A stretch of 64,000 nucleotides of DNA from Cryptomeria japonica (lineage: Eukaryota; Streptophyta; Pinopsida; Cupressales; Cupressaceae), in assembly GCF_030272615.1 (NCBI RefSeq), contig NC_081409.1:23956406-24020405 (forward strand), read 5' to 3'. Under the pieces are notes generated by a model. That model searched no databases, was not told the origin of the DNA, and saw nothing but the letters and a program-made list of their open reading frames with translations. The translations under genes and the position numbers were made by a program. This document shows positions 23,005 to 35,100 of this stretch, one piece after another (the stretch's first letter is position 1; every line of letters begins with the position of its first letter).

Positions 23005-24300
23005 GTCCGCCCCCCTTGAAATTGCTTGTCCTCAAGCAATCTCAGTCCAGCCTGTTGTATCACCTGCTCATTCTCCCATGTAGCATCTTCCTCCGACAGG
23101 TCTCTCCATCTTACCAAATACTCCTTCACTATCCTGTTTCTGAGTTTCCTCTCTCTGGTGTCCAGAATAGCCTCAGGTACTAACACAAGCTTTCCCTCCT
23201 CATCCAAAGGGGGTAAATCTGCAGAAGGTACTACACTCTGACCAATGGCTTTCTTAAGCCTAGACACATGAAATACATTGTGTACCTGACTGCCCTCTGG
23301 AAGCTCAAGCTCATAGGCGACTTCGCCCACCCTACGAATCACTCTGTAGGGACCATAAAATCTAGGCTTCGGCTTCTCTGCTCCGCTCGTCTTGAGTGAT
23401 GACTGCCTATATGGCTGTAGCCTCAAATACACCATGTCCCCCACCTCGAAACTGCGCTCTACCCTATGTTGGTCAGCATACAACTTCTGCTGATTTTGAG
23501 CCTGTTGTATATTCTCCTTGAGCACTCTCAAGATATCCTGACTATCCTGCAACAAATCCTTGGCTTTGGGCACTCTACTGTCCCCCAAAACCTAATCCAT
23601 GAAGCTTGGTGCTTCATACCCATGTAATGCCATAAATGGAGTCATCCTGATGCTCATGTGATATGTGGTATTGTAACAATACTCCCCCATGTGTAACCAC
23701 CTGACCCAAGCTCTCTGCTGCACAGTCACATAGTTTCATAAATAACCTTCCACCCATTTATTTACTATCTCCGTCTGCCCATCTGTCTGAGGATGGTAGC
23801 TCGCACTAGGTGTAAGATTTGTACCGCACAGCCTGAACAACTCCTGCCAAAAGGCGCTCATGAACTTGCTATCCCTGTCACTAACAATAAATCTCGGTAG
23901 CCCATGCAACCTAAAAATCTCTCTGAAGAACAAATATGCCACCTGAGCTGTTGCGTAAGTAGAAGGAATAGAAAAGAAGTGAGCAAACTTCGTCAATCTA
24001 ACTACCACCACATAAATGCCATCTCTTCCCTGCACTCGTGGTAAACCAATGATGAAGTCCATATAAATGCTTTCCCATTTCCTGTTCGGAATAGGCAAGG
24101 GTTGTAGTAAACCTCCATGAAACGTGTGCTCTCTCTTATTCTGCAGACAAACTGCACACTCCCTGACATACCTCTGAACATCATCCTTGAGCCCTCTCCA
24201 TGAGAACTGCTCTCAAATCTACCTGTAGGTCTTGAAGACCCCCGGATGCCAAGTTGTAGGCGCATCATGAAATGCCCTCAGTATCGCCTCTCTCAACTGT
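22986..24300 (-). pseudogene. pol: chromovirus integrase with C-terminal chromodomain (few stops)
   Basis: One minus-strand frame runs from RNase H to the stop at 22986, just inside the LTR. The zinc region ends in RECAVCLQNK. The catalytic core shows YMDFIIGLP (Asp), VSDRDSKF (Asp) and TDGQTEIVNK (Glu). The C-terminal part has RFYGPYRVIRRVGEVAYELE (GPY/F module) and then the chromodomain: ILDTRERKLRNRIVKEYLVR, W, and EDATWENEQVI. Chromodomains steer integration to marked chromatin. In-frame stops are near 24219, 24213, 23736 and 23593. All three catalytic residues remain, so decay is mild. Confidence 0.93.
23005..23018 (-). other. polypurine tract of the chromovirus
   Basis: On the minus strand CAAGGGGGGCGGAC abuts the TG of the 3' LTR. 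It is the expected plus-strand primer site. Confidence 0.85.
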
Positions 24301-25364
24301 GATGACGGAATCAAATAAACCTTGTCCTGAAATCTGATCAATCCATCTATCACCTCATAGCGATCATCCTGTATAGTACCTGAAATCAAACCAGAAGCCC
24401 AAGTATCTCCGATATTTTCTGCTATAATCTTATCCCTCCAATCTCCTATAATCTCTGCAAGAGCACAAATGTGAGGTCTTCTGGATAAGGCATCAGGTAC
24501 TACATTCTTCTTCCCTTTGACAAGCTCAATGTCAAAGTCATAAGCCTGCAATTTAGTGACCCACTTCTGCTGCCTGTCATTCAAGTCTCGCTGGCTCATG
24601 AAATACTTTAAGTTGTTGTGATCCGTCTTGATCACAAACTTCCCTCCAACCAAGTAGGATCGGAATTTGGCCAAGGCATGTATGATGGCCAACATCTCAC
24701 GATCATAAATAGAATAGCTCCTCTCCACACCCCAGAGCTTCCTACTCTCAAAAGCGATGGGGGTGCTTCTCCTGCATCAATATTGCTCCAACCCCATCAC
24801 CCAATGCATCACAATGAAGCTCAAAAGGCTTCGTGAAGTCTAGTAGAGCTAGGACTGGACATGAAGGCATCACCTGCTTGAAATGCTCAAAACACCTTTG
24901 TGCTGCCCCTGTCCACATGAAGGCCCCCTTCTTAGTAAGATCTATCAAGGGAGCAGCTATCTGAGAAAACCCCTTAACAAACCTCCTATAAAAACCACAT
25001 AAGCCAAAGAACCCCTTAAGCTAAGTAAGGTTCGTAGGCGTGGGCCAATCAACAATAGCTCTAATCTTTTGAGGATCCACCCGAACTCCCTCTGCACTGA
25101 TGATGTGACCAAGGTACAAAAGCTCTGTCATCCCGAACTCACACTTAGAATCCTTGGCATACAGTGACTCTCTCTCCAAAATAGATAGCACCTCCTCAAG
25201 ATGCTGCAAATGCTCCTCCCATGTCTTGCTAAAGACCAAAATATCGTCAAAGAAAATCAAAACGAATCTCCTCAATTGCCCCCTGAACACCTGGTTCATG
25301 CAACTCTGAAAAGTAGCAGGAGCATTGGTTAGCCCAAATGGCATAACCAGAAACTCGAAATGAC
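24301..25364 (-). pseudogene. pol: chromovirus RT C-terminal half and RNase H
   Basis: The frame starts at the insertion junction with [20 protein letters not shown], then the active site [27 protein letters not shown] and the connection FFGLCGFYRRFVKGFSQ. RNase H has ELHCDALGDGVGAIL, YDREMLAIIHA, IKTDHNNLKYF and PDALSRRP. Damage is a TAG at 25021-25023 and a frameshift near 24750. The N-terminal half of the RT lies at 43903-44470, on the other side of the nested units. Confidence 0.93.
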
Positions 25365-25369
25365 CATAG

Positions 25370-25566
25370 TGTTGTGCGTTGCACACGCTCCCTGTCACCG
25401 ACACAGGGTCCCCCTTCCTATTTTTTGAGCCTTTCGTCCTCGCCCTGTTGAGTTTCGTGCAGAGTGTCTGTTGTGCGTTGCACACGCTCCCTGTCGCCGA
25501 CAGGGTCCCCCTTTCCTATTTTGAGTTTTTTGATCGTTATCCCGAGGATCCAAGCAGAGTTTCTCG
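25370..25566 (+). repeat. 99-bp duplication of the unit 5' end
   Basis: TGTTGTGCGTTGCACACGCT occurs at 25370 and again at 25469. Each is followed by a dyad (CCCTGTCGCCGACAGGG in the second copy) and CCCCCTT. The second copy runs on into the unit. Confidence 0.9.
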
Positions 25567-25996
25567 TGTCTCTTCGAGCGAGTTCGTGATCAGTCCATAA
25601 GCTGATCGACGTTGGAGTAATGAACCAATGAGTCCTCCTGACTGATCTGGCTTTCGGGCGTAAGTGCCGAAAGCTTTGTTCCAAAATTTTGAAAGATTGC
25701 CTTGGATAGGCGTAAGATGGTAAGAACCAACGGACCCCGCCAACCCAGAGCTATAAGGCCAATTGCATAAAGTGTGCTACCCGACCCTTGCGAAGAACGG
25801 GCAAAAGATGATTTTCGCCTCCTAAAGGATCAAATTGCTTGGCCAAGTGCCTTGGTATTTTGATGCCTCCCAAGTCCAAATTTGTGGAGTCTGGCGAAGT
25901 TGCGGGAAGGTCCGACATTCTGTGTAAGTTTCTAAAATTCTCTAAGGAGCAGATTTCCCCCCCCCCCCCTCGAGATCACCAATATAGGAGAACGAT

Positions 25997-26295
25997 TTTC
26001 GGACCTCAGGTCCGAAATTTTTAAACGAAGGCGGAATGTTCTGAAAAGGATGCGTAGGGTCCGAAAGCCCGAAAGGGCGCTTAGGTCCGAGGTTGCGGTG
26101 TCTTTTTAACGCGTTAAGCTCCGAACTTTAAAAAATGAAGATAAGAGATATATCGCGAGGCATCTTTCGGACCCCAGGGCAAAGTTTTAAAACACAAAAG
26201 TGAAAGTTAAATAACGCGATTATCCTTTTCGGACCCCAGGTCCGAACTTTGCGAAGGCAAAGTCAAAAACATAACGCGATCATCCTTTTCGGACC
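25997..26295 (+). repeat. array of CGGACCCCAGGTCCG dyads, left part
   Basis: TTTTCGGACCCCAGGTCCGA and variants recur with spacings of 26-62 bp, settling near 60 bp. The array is cut at 26295 by the solo unit and resumes at 30589 in the same phase. Confidence 0.85.
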
Positions 26296-27160
26296 TGTTG
26301 ACGTGTATTTTGTACACTGCCTAACACAGAATAAAATACCCAAGGGTACCTTATCCTCTCTTGAATAAAGCCTCTGATTGCTGAAGATATCGGGAAAAGG
26401 ATCAATCAGGATGACTCCAAGGTTCTTGTATGTAGGGTCTCTACGTGTGGATAAGCTCCAGTGGTATGATGTGATTTGCTGGAATCACAAGGGGACTTAC
26501 ATCTGATGATTGAACTTCCGATCTGCTTAGCTGGAACACAGGCTCTTACTGGCTTAGATTTGAAAAAATGGAAAAAGGATGAGGGCGAAGAGAAGATCTA
26601 ATCCTAATATTAAGAATGTAGGAGCAATGATTTGATTTTTTGATGAAACTCTAACTAGGTCTTGTTTTGACATCAATGGACCATCTCCACAAGGCTAGTG
26701 CGATCTTCTAAGGGAAGCTTTATGATGTTCAAATCATCACTGCAGGCATAGACACCATCAAGTTGATGCATATCAATGAAGAAGCGACAAATTGAAATTG
26801 AGCTTAAGCTGAACGATTCCAGTTGACTACACAAGGCAAGTCTGCAATCAACAAACTGCTAGTAGTATGGATATACAAATTCCACCATCAATCAATCACA
26901 TTTCCTCCATTCATCTAATCATCTACCATCTAGGATTGAAGACTCAACAAGAAACCATGCAAATTGCAAGAAATGACACACTTCACCATTACTTCAATGA
27001 AAATGGAGTTTGTTTACAATCAATGGCAACAATTTCTTGCCTCGTCTTCCTATTCTACTCTAATTGCTATTCTATCAATTTCTAACTACTCTCTATTCAC
27101 TAACTAACTCTAACTCTCTCTAATTTATTGCTAATTAGCCTTTACAAATGAAATGCCAGG

Positions 27161-27251
27161 GCTTATATAGTGCCCACAATACAATTTGATGGCTTAGATC
27201 AATTCAAGATCAATGGCCAAGATTCAACAATGAAAACCCTAATTAGGGTTT
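27161..27251 (-). promoter_or_regulatory. core promoter of the solo unit
   Basis: The palindrome AAACCCTAATTAGGGTTT lies at 27234-27251 and CTATATAAGC at 27161-27170 on the minus strand, followed by TTCATTTGTAAAGG. Confidence 0.65.
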
Positions 27252-28553
27252 GTTACAACCATTACATAACATTTAATGCTCGACCAATGATAAAATTGTA
27301 TTGCTTGGACACATGTCCCCTCTAGAAAAATCGACCAATGGATAGCCGGGGTAGGTACATCGGAGTTTGTGCCACCTTCCATGAGTTAAGTACATTGAAT
27401 CTGGACATGCTGAGGTGGACCTCACTGATTGGAGAAAGGATGACTAGGACGCCACCTCATTTGACACTTGTAACTTGGTAGATATTCAACTTGATGTTGT
27501 TGAGAAGCTTGCTTTAATTAATTCATCTGGAACTATTTACTTCTTCAATAAGCCCTTGTTCTAACTCCTTTTGTCCTTGATGTGCAGGATGATGATGTAC
27601 CTCGCCTTGGAACGCTGGATTGAAAGAGGTTGCCCTTGATGACGTTAGTCCAAAGAAGGTCGTCCTTGTCCTTGCTTGATCGTCCCGATGAAGACCGTCC
27701 TTGATCCGGCTTGATTTTTCTTGATGAGATCTCCATTTGATGCCTACACAACATTTCAAAATTAGCAACATGATTTTGCAATATATAACATAGATTAGAT
27801 TAATTTTTAGGAAACTTCATAATAAATCCTTGAGTTATTATTTCCTAAAAAACGATTGAGCTTATTGAAATTCAAAATTTCAAAAATTCAAAATTTTAAG
27901 GCTATGACGATCAAAATTCGAAATTAAAACAAGGGATCTTGTCATACCTTACTTGAGAGTTTAACACTAGAATGCAAAACAAGGAATTTGCCTAGGCAAG
28001 ATTGACGTTAGATGGTCTTCAACGTGATCTCTTCCTCAAGTTAGCAACTTCGCCACCTTTGATATGCCCTTGACGTCCTTGGCAAATTCGCCCAAGTGAA
28101 ACTTCAAGTTCGCCTCTCCTTTGGATAGTAGTTCGCACCACTTTGCTTGAAATGAAAGCTCGCACTTGAATGGTAAAACGATGATGTAAAAATGAAGGTT
28201 TTCACCTCCCCTTTATAAGCACTTACCTCTCACCTCCATATAGGCCGACTTTTGTAAAAATAAAGCAATTTAAACGATTTTTTAATAAATAACAAGGGCC
28301 GACCTTCATAAAACAATAAAATACCAAGCGCTTCCTTTGATTTTTTATTAAATTAATAATTAATTATTAAATGCCTTCATTTTTAATTAATAAACTTCGA
28401 TTTTTTTATAAGGCAAAATAATTAATTAATACCAAGCGCAATATTTAAATGCCATTTGATTGAATTTTCAAAAATTATCGATTTTAGCATTTAAAATAAA
28501 TTTAAAAATATTTGTTTAAGCGCCAAATTTTGAAGATGAAAGATACGTACCTC

Positions 28554-30183
28554 ATCGCCCTGGTCCCTGACTGAGGGACAGGAGCGATCCATCAACTTCA
28601 TCTTGATCCTTGCATTTTTTACGTCCAAAATCTTCATCTCCACGTTGAATTTGCCATTTTCGCTAGGATTTTCGAACTTGAGTGTCCTGCTTGTGTGAAT
28701 GAGTGCTCTTTGATCATTATCGCCCTGGTCCCTTGGAGAGGGACAGGAGCGATCTTCATGTTTTCACTTGAAATTCTCCGTTCTTGATATCAACTTCTCC
28801 TTTATTTTCTTTCAAACAACGCTTTGAACCCTTTGCAAGTTTGTTTTGTCATGATCTTCGAAGGAAAATAAGCGCTTTGGCAAATATCGCCCTGGTCCTT
28901 TGGAGAGGGACAGGAGCGATCCTAGTGTTTTCTCCTTAATCTTGCATCTTTGATTTCAAATTTCCATCACAAGGTAAATAATAACATTGTTTCTTCACTC
29001 CACGCTTGTTACACTTGATTTTTACAAGGCATTTAGACGTTGGAAGGATCATCGCCCTTGTCCCTTGGAGAGGGACAGGAGCGATCTTGAAGCTATAGCC
29101 AAAACGCGTTATCTTTCAACCCTGGTTCCTCGTTCATTGCCTCTTAAAGGACGTCCTTGACCTTGTGTGAACTTACCTTGACATGCATTTAAAGGAAAAT
29201 GAAGGATCCTATGCAAATCGCCCTGGTCCCTTGGAGAGGGACAGGAGCGATATAGCTTCTTTGTTCGATTTGGTGATCATTTAACGTTTGAAGCCTTTGT
29301 ATATCATCTTCTAATCATGCCTTGGACCCTTTACCACCTTGCAAAACCTTGACCTAACGTGATTTTTGAGAGATTTGACCAACATGATAAACATCGCTCT
29401 GGTCCCTTGGAGAGGGACAGGAGTGAATTTCAAAATTTTGAGCTTGTCATTGTTTTGACCAACTTGCAATCACTTTCATCGTGTAAAATAAAGTCCCTCG
29501 ATCCTCCTTAGTCGCTTGATGTGTGATAAACTTTCAAAATTTATGCCTTTATACAAATTTCGCGCTAGTCCCTTCCTGAGGGACAGGAGCGAACTGGGAT
29601 ATTTTAGTGCAAATCTTTCAATGTTGGCGACCTTTGATGCTTTGTGCTTGATTGGAACACTTCGAAACGTCCTTGCCACCTTGTTCTCCGTCTTAGAGTA
29701 TCTTGAATTTGAAGAAGAGGCAATATTATCATTATATCGCCCTGGTCCCTTGGAGAGGGACAGGAGCGATCTTGGTCCTGTAGGCATCATTTCAATTTAT
29801 CACCTTCAAAACTTATCTTCAACGGATTTGTAATGTACCTTTTCACTCATCCATGCCTTGGAAATCTTTCAAACTTGGCAAAAAATTTGTCTAAGACAAA
29901 AATCGCTCTGGTCCCTGCAAGAGGGACAGGAGCGAATTTGACCTTCTAGGCAAAAACTTCATCATTTCATTGTTTTTGATCAAGTCTGGATGCTCTATCA
30001 TGCTCATTTCGTCCTTCACCATGCCTTTGATGTCTCAATTCGTCCAAACAAGGTCAGAAATGACTCCACTAAGCATTTTCGCTCTAGTCCCTTGGTGAGG
30101 GACACGAGCGATTCGCCTTGGTCCTCCTGGGAGGGACAGGAGCGAAATTCGCTCTGGATCCTCAGTGAAGGACAGGAGCGAAA
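28554..30183 (-). repeat. 12-copy hairpin array with ~166/177-bp spacing
   Basis: The 35-bp core reads ATCGCCCTGGTCCCT, TTGGAG, then AGGGACAGGAGCGAT on the plus strand, an imperfect hairpin. Starts are 28554, 28719, 28886, 29051, 29217, 29393, 29559, 29736, 29902 and 30078, followed by two packed copies (about 30112 and 30148). Spacings are 165, 167, 165, 166, 176, 166, 177, 166 and 176 bp. The intervening ~130 bp are strongly diverged. Confidence 0.9.
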
Positions 30184-30588
30184 TTTGACTTTGAACTCTC
30201 TATCAGGATAATTTTTATGGAATATAACATTTAAGTATAAGTGACATTTCCTTCTTATACTTTAAGTTATATTCCATATATACTTTCAGGATGTTTGAGA
30301 GTGGTTTCAGACCTCCAGGAGTTATATTGCAAAATCTAGTTTTTGGAGGTTTTTTCAGTTTCCAGACTTAGTCAAATTTCAGGATCAGGACATTCCAAAC
30401 TTAGCCAAATTTTAGGACAGGACCTCACTCAAGCCGGACTTGCTATCCTATTGATCCCCTGGGCGACATTCAAAATGCAAAGGCTAACTAACAAAACCCT
30501 AAAAGACCAAAAAAACAAACCCAAAAAAGGAAAAAACATGGGTCCCCATTTGCAATGGGGCGATGTGCGAAAACGTCACAACGGGACC

Positions 30589-31330
30589 CCAGGTCCGAAC
30601 TTTGCGAAGGCAAAGTCAAAAACATAATGCATCTACTTTTCGGGCTTAAGCTCCGAACTTCGGCGAAAGTCGAGTTTAAATATAACGCACCTCATTTTCG
30701 GACCCCGCGTCCGAACTTTGTCGAAAGTAAAGGTTTAAAACACGAAAGTGAAAGTTTAAATTTAACGCATCTCATTTTCGGACCCCACGTCCGAACTTCG
30801 TCCAAAGTGAAAGTTTAAAAACCTAGCGCGAGCCCTTTCGGACTTTAGGTCCGAGCTAACACGAAAGTAGAAGTTTAAAACACAAAGGGAAAGTTTTAAC
30901 ATGATACAATCCTTTTCGGACTTAAGCTCCGAACTTGTCCGAAGTTCAAATTTAAAACAACAGGGAGTCTCACCTTTCGGACTTTAGGTCCGAACTAACA
31001 CGAAAGTTGAGTTTAAAAACATAATGCAATTCCTTTTCGGACCCCAGATCCAAACGTTGGCAAGTTAAAACAAAAACGAGGGCAAGGAAAAACGCGAAGC
31101 CAATTTTAACGCAGAAACACGAAGGAAGACGCGGAGGTAGAAGTGAAGCACGTTGATGAAGTCCGAGTTTCGGGCCATTTAAAAACACCAAACGCCCATC
31201 TTCGGACCCCTGAAGATTAGGTCGCGGAGCTCACATTTCCAACCCCAGGTTCGAAGTCCACGAAGCTTTAAACCGCGAAGCCAGCTTTTTAGCGCAACGC
31301 AAAGTTTTAAACCCAGGTCCGAAGCCGCGA
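30589..31330 (+). repeat. array of CGGACCCCAGGTCCG dyads, right part
   Basis: It continues the array from 26295 with about ten more dyads (TTTTCGGACC, GGTCCGAACTT) at mostly 58-61 bp and sometimes 78-80 bp, separated by AAAGTTTAAA-type sequence. Confidence 0.85.
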
Positions 31331-31742
31331 AGGGGAAGTGCGAGAGGTTTGTTTCTTAGAAGTTGAACGAGCAGGTTGAGATCTCCATGGTTTGCAAATA
31401 GCGTCCAAACTCCGAATTTCGTGCAGACCAAGTAAAGCCAGGTTAAATCCGAAGCCTCCAAATTTGTCAAAATCCAAAGTTAGAAAGAATGCAATTCAAA
31501 ATTTGAAAGAGCTCTCAAAATCCGAAAAACAAGGAGGTAAGACGCCGCATTACCCTCCCGTCAACCATTTAAAATTCAGATTGCTAGGGATAGAACCATG
31601 TGAAATTGATAAATCCTCTTTCATCCTCCAAACCGCGAAAATTTAAATAGGAAGGATAACCGTTGGGATTCAAATTTTGCAGGATCGTCCGTTCGCCTCG
31701 CGCAACAAGGTCGGGCAATCACTCGTCATTCACTCCCATCAG

Positions 31743-32117
31743 GTAAGTACGCTTTAACGCGTATGGTCATTTAAAATGTGTAAATCAAATAGGCAAATGC
31801 GCGAAATTTAAAATGCTTGGAGTCTGCATCTCCGTTATTCGAACATCCAAAATTTAGGATTCATTCCCGAGGTTTAGCCAGAAACTGCATCTCTTTTCAA
31901 ATTCAAATTTCTCATGTTTTGCCTCTGTTCAAAATTAATTCAAAATTGGAAAGTGATGATAGTCATAAATCTTCAGGAATATGATGCTGTTAAAGTTAAT
32001 CAAGTTGTTAGCCAAAATGATATTTAAACTAATCCCGATCTGTTGAAGCACTTCTGTTATTATCTAACCCGCATTATCATTCTTGTATCACCTTGTAATC
32101 CGTGTCCGGCTGTGCAG
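31743..32117 (+). other. predicted intron before the ORF
   Basis: CATCAG/GTAAGTAC at 31742/31743 is a near-consensus donor, and GGCTGTGCAG at 32117 is a good acceptor. The ATG at 32123 lies in GATAAATGCC five bases later. The second unit keeps both sites (38711-39140), although the sequence between them has diverged and differs in length (375 versus 430 nt). Confidence 0.6.
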
Positions 32118-32122
32118 GATAA

Positions 32123-35100
32123 ATGCCTAAGTCGGCAGCAGAATCATCAAAAACACCCGCTGCAGCCGAAACCTCACGAGCATCCAAATCAGACATCCCG
32201 CGGAAAGGTGAAAGAATGAAGTATCAAAATCAGAGGGGAGGATTAAGAGAGTCGAAAGTCCAGAGCGTTTGGGACAACATTGGTGACACCGACCTTGGCC
32301 ACATTGATATTCAAGACTTCAGGGATAGGGTCTTCTCACCCAACGCATATGGCAGGCCTAGGCAAATGGTGGAAAGTGGCATCGCCCAAGCAGCAGGTTT
32401 TCCTCCAGCAATCCAGAACTATGAATTAGTAGTGGAAGTTGCTCGGCATTACGAACCAAAGTCCAGATTAGTGCTTCTGGAAGATATGACTATCGCCGAC
32501 TTCTCCCCTGAGGCTATTGGTGATGCATTTGATATCCCCTTTCCAAATAATCCCATAGCTACAACAATGGATGAGGCGCAAGGGGCATATGATATGAACC
32601 CGACCCGATGCAGGGCATTGATTAACGAAGAATGGTTCAAGGAGAAAAGGCCTTCAAGCACCAAGATTGTGAAAAAGACCCCCAGGAGTGACTTTCATAA
32701 TGAACATGGGGACATGGTCACCTTACTCAGCCAAGTCATTGGACTTCCTAAGTCCAGCTACTTTGAAGAGTGGATGTTCTATTTTACAGAGCAGGTCTTT
32801 GCCGGAAAGTCTAAGTTTGACTGGGCCCAGATCATAAGTGATAACATCCACGCTCAGCTGATTGAGCTCGAGACAAAGAAGTACTTCACCATGACCTCCT
32901 ATTTGGTCTATATGTTTGCAAAGAACCAGCCACTGCCAGGGTTAATAATGAAAGGTGAGATCGGGAATGGGCCTGGTCAGGTAAAGGTTTATGATTGCTA
33001 CCCGCAGCTGCATTATCAAGATATAGCTCAAAGGGAAAAGAGCAGCCCGGCTTACGCGGTTGGACAGTACGAACGCGTCAACGACGCCTTCACAATGCGC
33101 CTAGTCAGGCTAATGCAGGGAGGGTTACACATAAGGCTCTCGGAGCAAGCTACCACTTTAGTGCAGAGGTATGGGGCCTGGTTCATTCAGTTCCCAAGGT
33201 TCTCCTACATCCGAATAGCTGGCTTCGAAGGTGCCCCCCTTCGACTTCCGCGGTACCCAACCGATAAAGTAGTCCTCATGGAGGTGGCAAGACAATCACG
33301 CCCTGTCGGCATATTACTACGAGAGAGCAAGCAGGCTGGATTCGCATTTCCAATGATCATAGGCAGCCATGATGTCCAATTGAGAACCCCCACCCTAGCA
33401 GAGGAGTCCCTTGCAGAGCTAGCCTCTTATGGCCTACAGGAACATTTCCCAAGGAAATGTTTTGATCATGACAATTTGGCGAAGAGAGCTTACGGTAGGC
33501 GCTACAGAGCAAAGGAGTCAATTGAAGATTATTGGAAAAATTGCTCCGATGACTACGAAGTCAGGCGACGAGAATATTCTAGATTGAGTGTGCAGCAAAT
33601 GCGACTCTTTGAGTACCGTCAGGTCCCGGATCAGCTCACAGACTCAGGGAACTGCCTCCAAGTCCGAGAATTCGAGGCAGTAAGGCACCTCTTGCCAGGC
33701 GTTGATTGGTCTCAAGACCCAATCACGGATTTCGAAGCAGTTATGGCAGCCCCGGCAAGATACACAGATCAATGGTTACATCACCAGATCGAGAGGCTAG
33801 TCCATGAGGGGGTCTAGTTTCCTTACCATCTGATGGGCAGTTTCGACTCTCAGTCTTCCGAAGACGAAAGGACATCAGCTGAAAAACCAGAGAAAAGGAA
33901 GAAAGCTAAGGCTTGCAGAGCGACTCGGACGTCCAAAAGAACAAGAAGGGAGAAGATTCCCATAAGGAGGCCAGAGACCACTTCATCTTCAAAGGACCCC
34001 AATTCGTCCGACGACGCCATAGATTTGGATTGTATACCTGCCCCGCCTTCCCAGAGCGACATAGAGGCATTCCAAGCCAATGATCCTCCTGCTCCAGATA
34101 TGCCGGACACCAAGCAAAAGGGCCCCAATTCGACCAAGCCGGGTGACCAAATAAAGGAAGGAGAAATCCCATCCACCCAGGAGATCGAAGTGCATGAACT
34201 TACCCAGCAGAGCCGTCACGAATTGCTACTCCTCCATGCAGCCGAGGACGACTCGACTATTGAAGGGGAACAAAGAACAGACGAGATTCATGAGCTCGAG
34301 GGAACCAAGGAGCCACCGTCACAGGAAGATGTCAGACAATTGTTCAGTGAAATAGGGGAGAACTCAGATGCAAACAAGGAGCTTCCTCCTCCTTTCACCC
34401 CTCTGATGGCGGGACAGCTGCTAATTTGTGATCAGCCGGTTGAGAGCATGGGAGAACAAGGTGCTAACTTAACCCTATCCTCAACCCAGACGGTGCCTCA
34501 AGAGTGGCTGATCGCCAGAGCTCAGCACAGGGCCGCCACCAAGGCACCCATCGATCTGGAGGACATCTTCTCACGAATGGATCAAGCAAAAGCTAAAGGG
34601 AAGAAGAAACCAAGAACATACTCTAAGGTAACCAGGGATGAGCAAAGGAACCGCACTCTTCATATTGCCACCCCGCCCGTGAACAAGCCAGCAGATCAGA
34701 TAACACTAGCAGATTATAGCATTACGACTGTCCCCATCGGACGAGCTACAAAAGAGCAAGAAAAGGAGGAATTTAAGGACTCAGTGCAGAACATATTCAG
34801 ACAGCTCGAGGAAATCACTGCCGAAAAGGATATGTATCGGGCCCGTGCTGAACAGGTCGAGGGATACATCGATAAGCTCCTGCGGCCATTACACAACCCC
34901 TCTGAATCCCATATTCCCCCAATAGCATTGGCGCAAAGGACCACAACTGAATTTGAAGGAATTCGGGATACCGCAAAGGCCGTCAAGGAATGGGTGCAGG
35001 ACATCAAGAAAAAGGGAGAACAGATCCTCAGAGAAGTAAAGGAAATGGCTCTCCATCGAGAGCTCACTCTAGTCAGGCTGTTGGAGGTAAAGAGGGAATC

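Larger units (their letters stand above)
26296..30583 (-). mobile_element. ORF-less giant-LTR unit, solo, 4.3 kb
   Basis: Read on the minus strand it starts GTTGTGACGTTTTCGCACAT (first base T changed to C) and ends TACACGTCAACA. Target duplication ggacc is at 26291-26295 and 30584-30588, and removing the unit restores the dyad array without a gap. Contents on the minus strand: terminal hairpin CCCCATTGCAAATGGGG, a 12-copy hairpin array (28554-30183), an acceptor-like GTGTAG near 27746, the telobox/TATA promoter (27161-27251) and the donor-like GTAAGTCCCC (26491-26500). No ORF, gag or pol is present. Confidence 0.92.

Noticed and set aside
26867-27085. 72-codon plus-strand frame in the solo unit
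   Set aside because: It runs antisense through the U5-like region of a minus-oriented unit and is not conserved as protein in the other units.
28554-30183. Regularly spaced palindromic repeats resembling a CRISPR array
   Set aside because: The genome is a plant, the spacers are about 130 bp and homologous to each other in a diverged way, no cas gene is present and the array sits inside an LTR with a target duplication.
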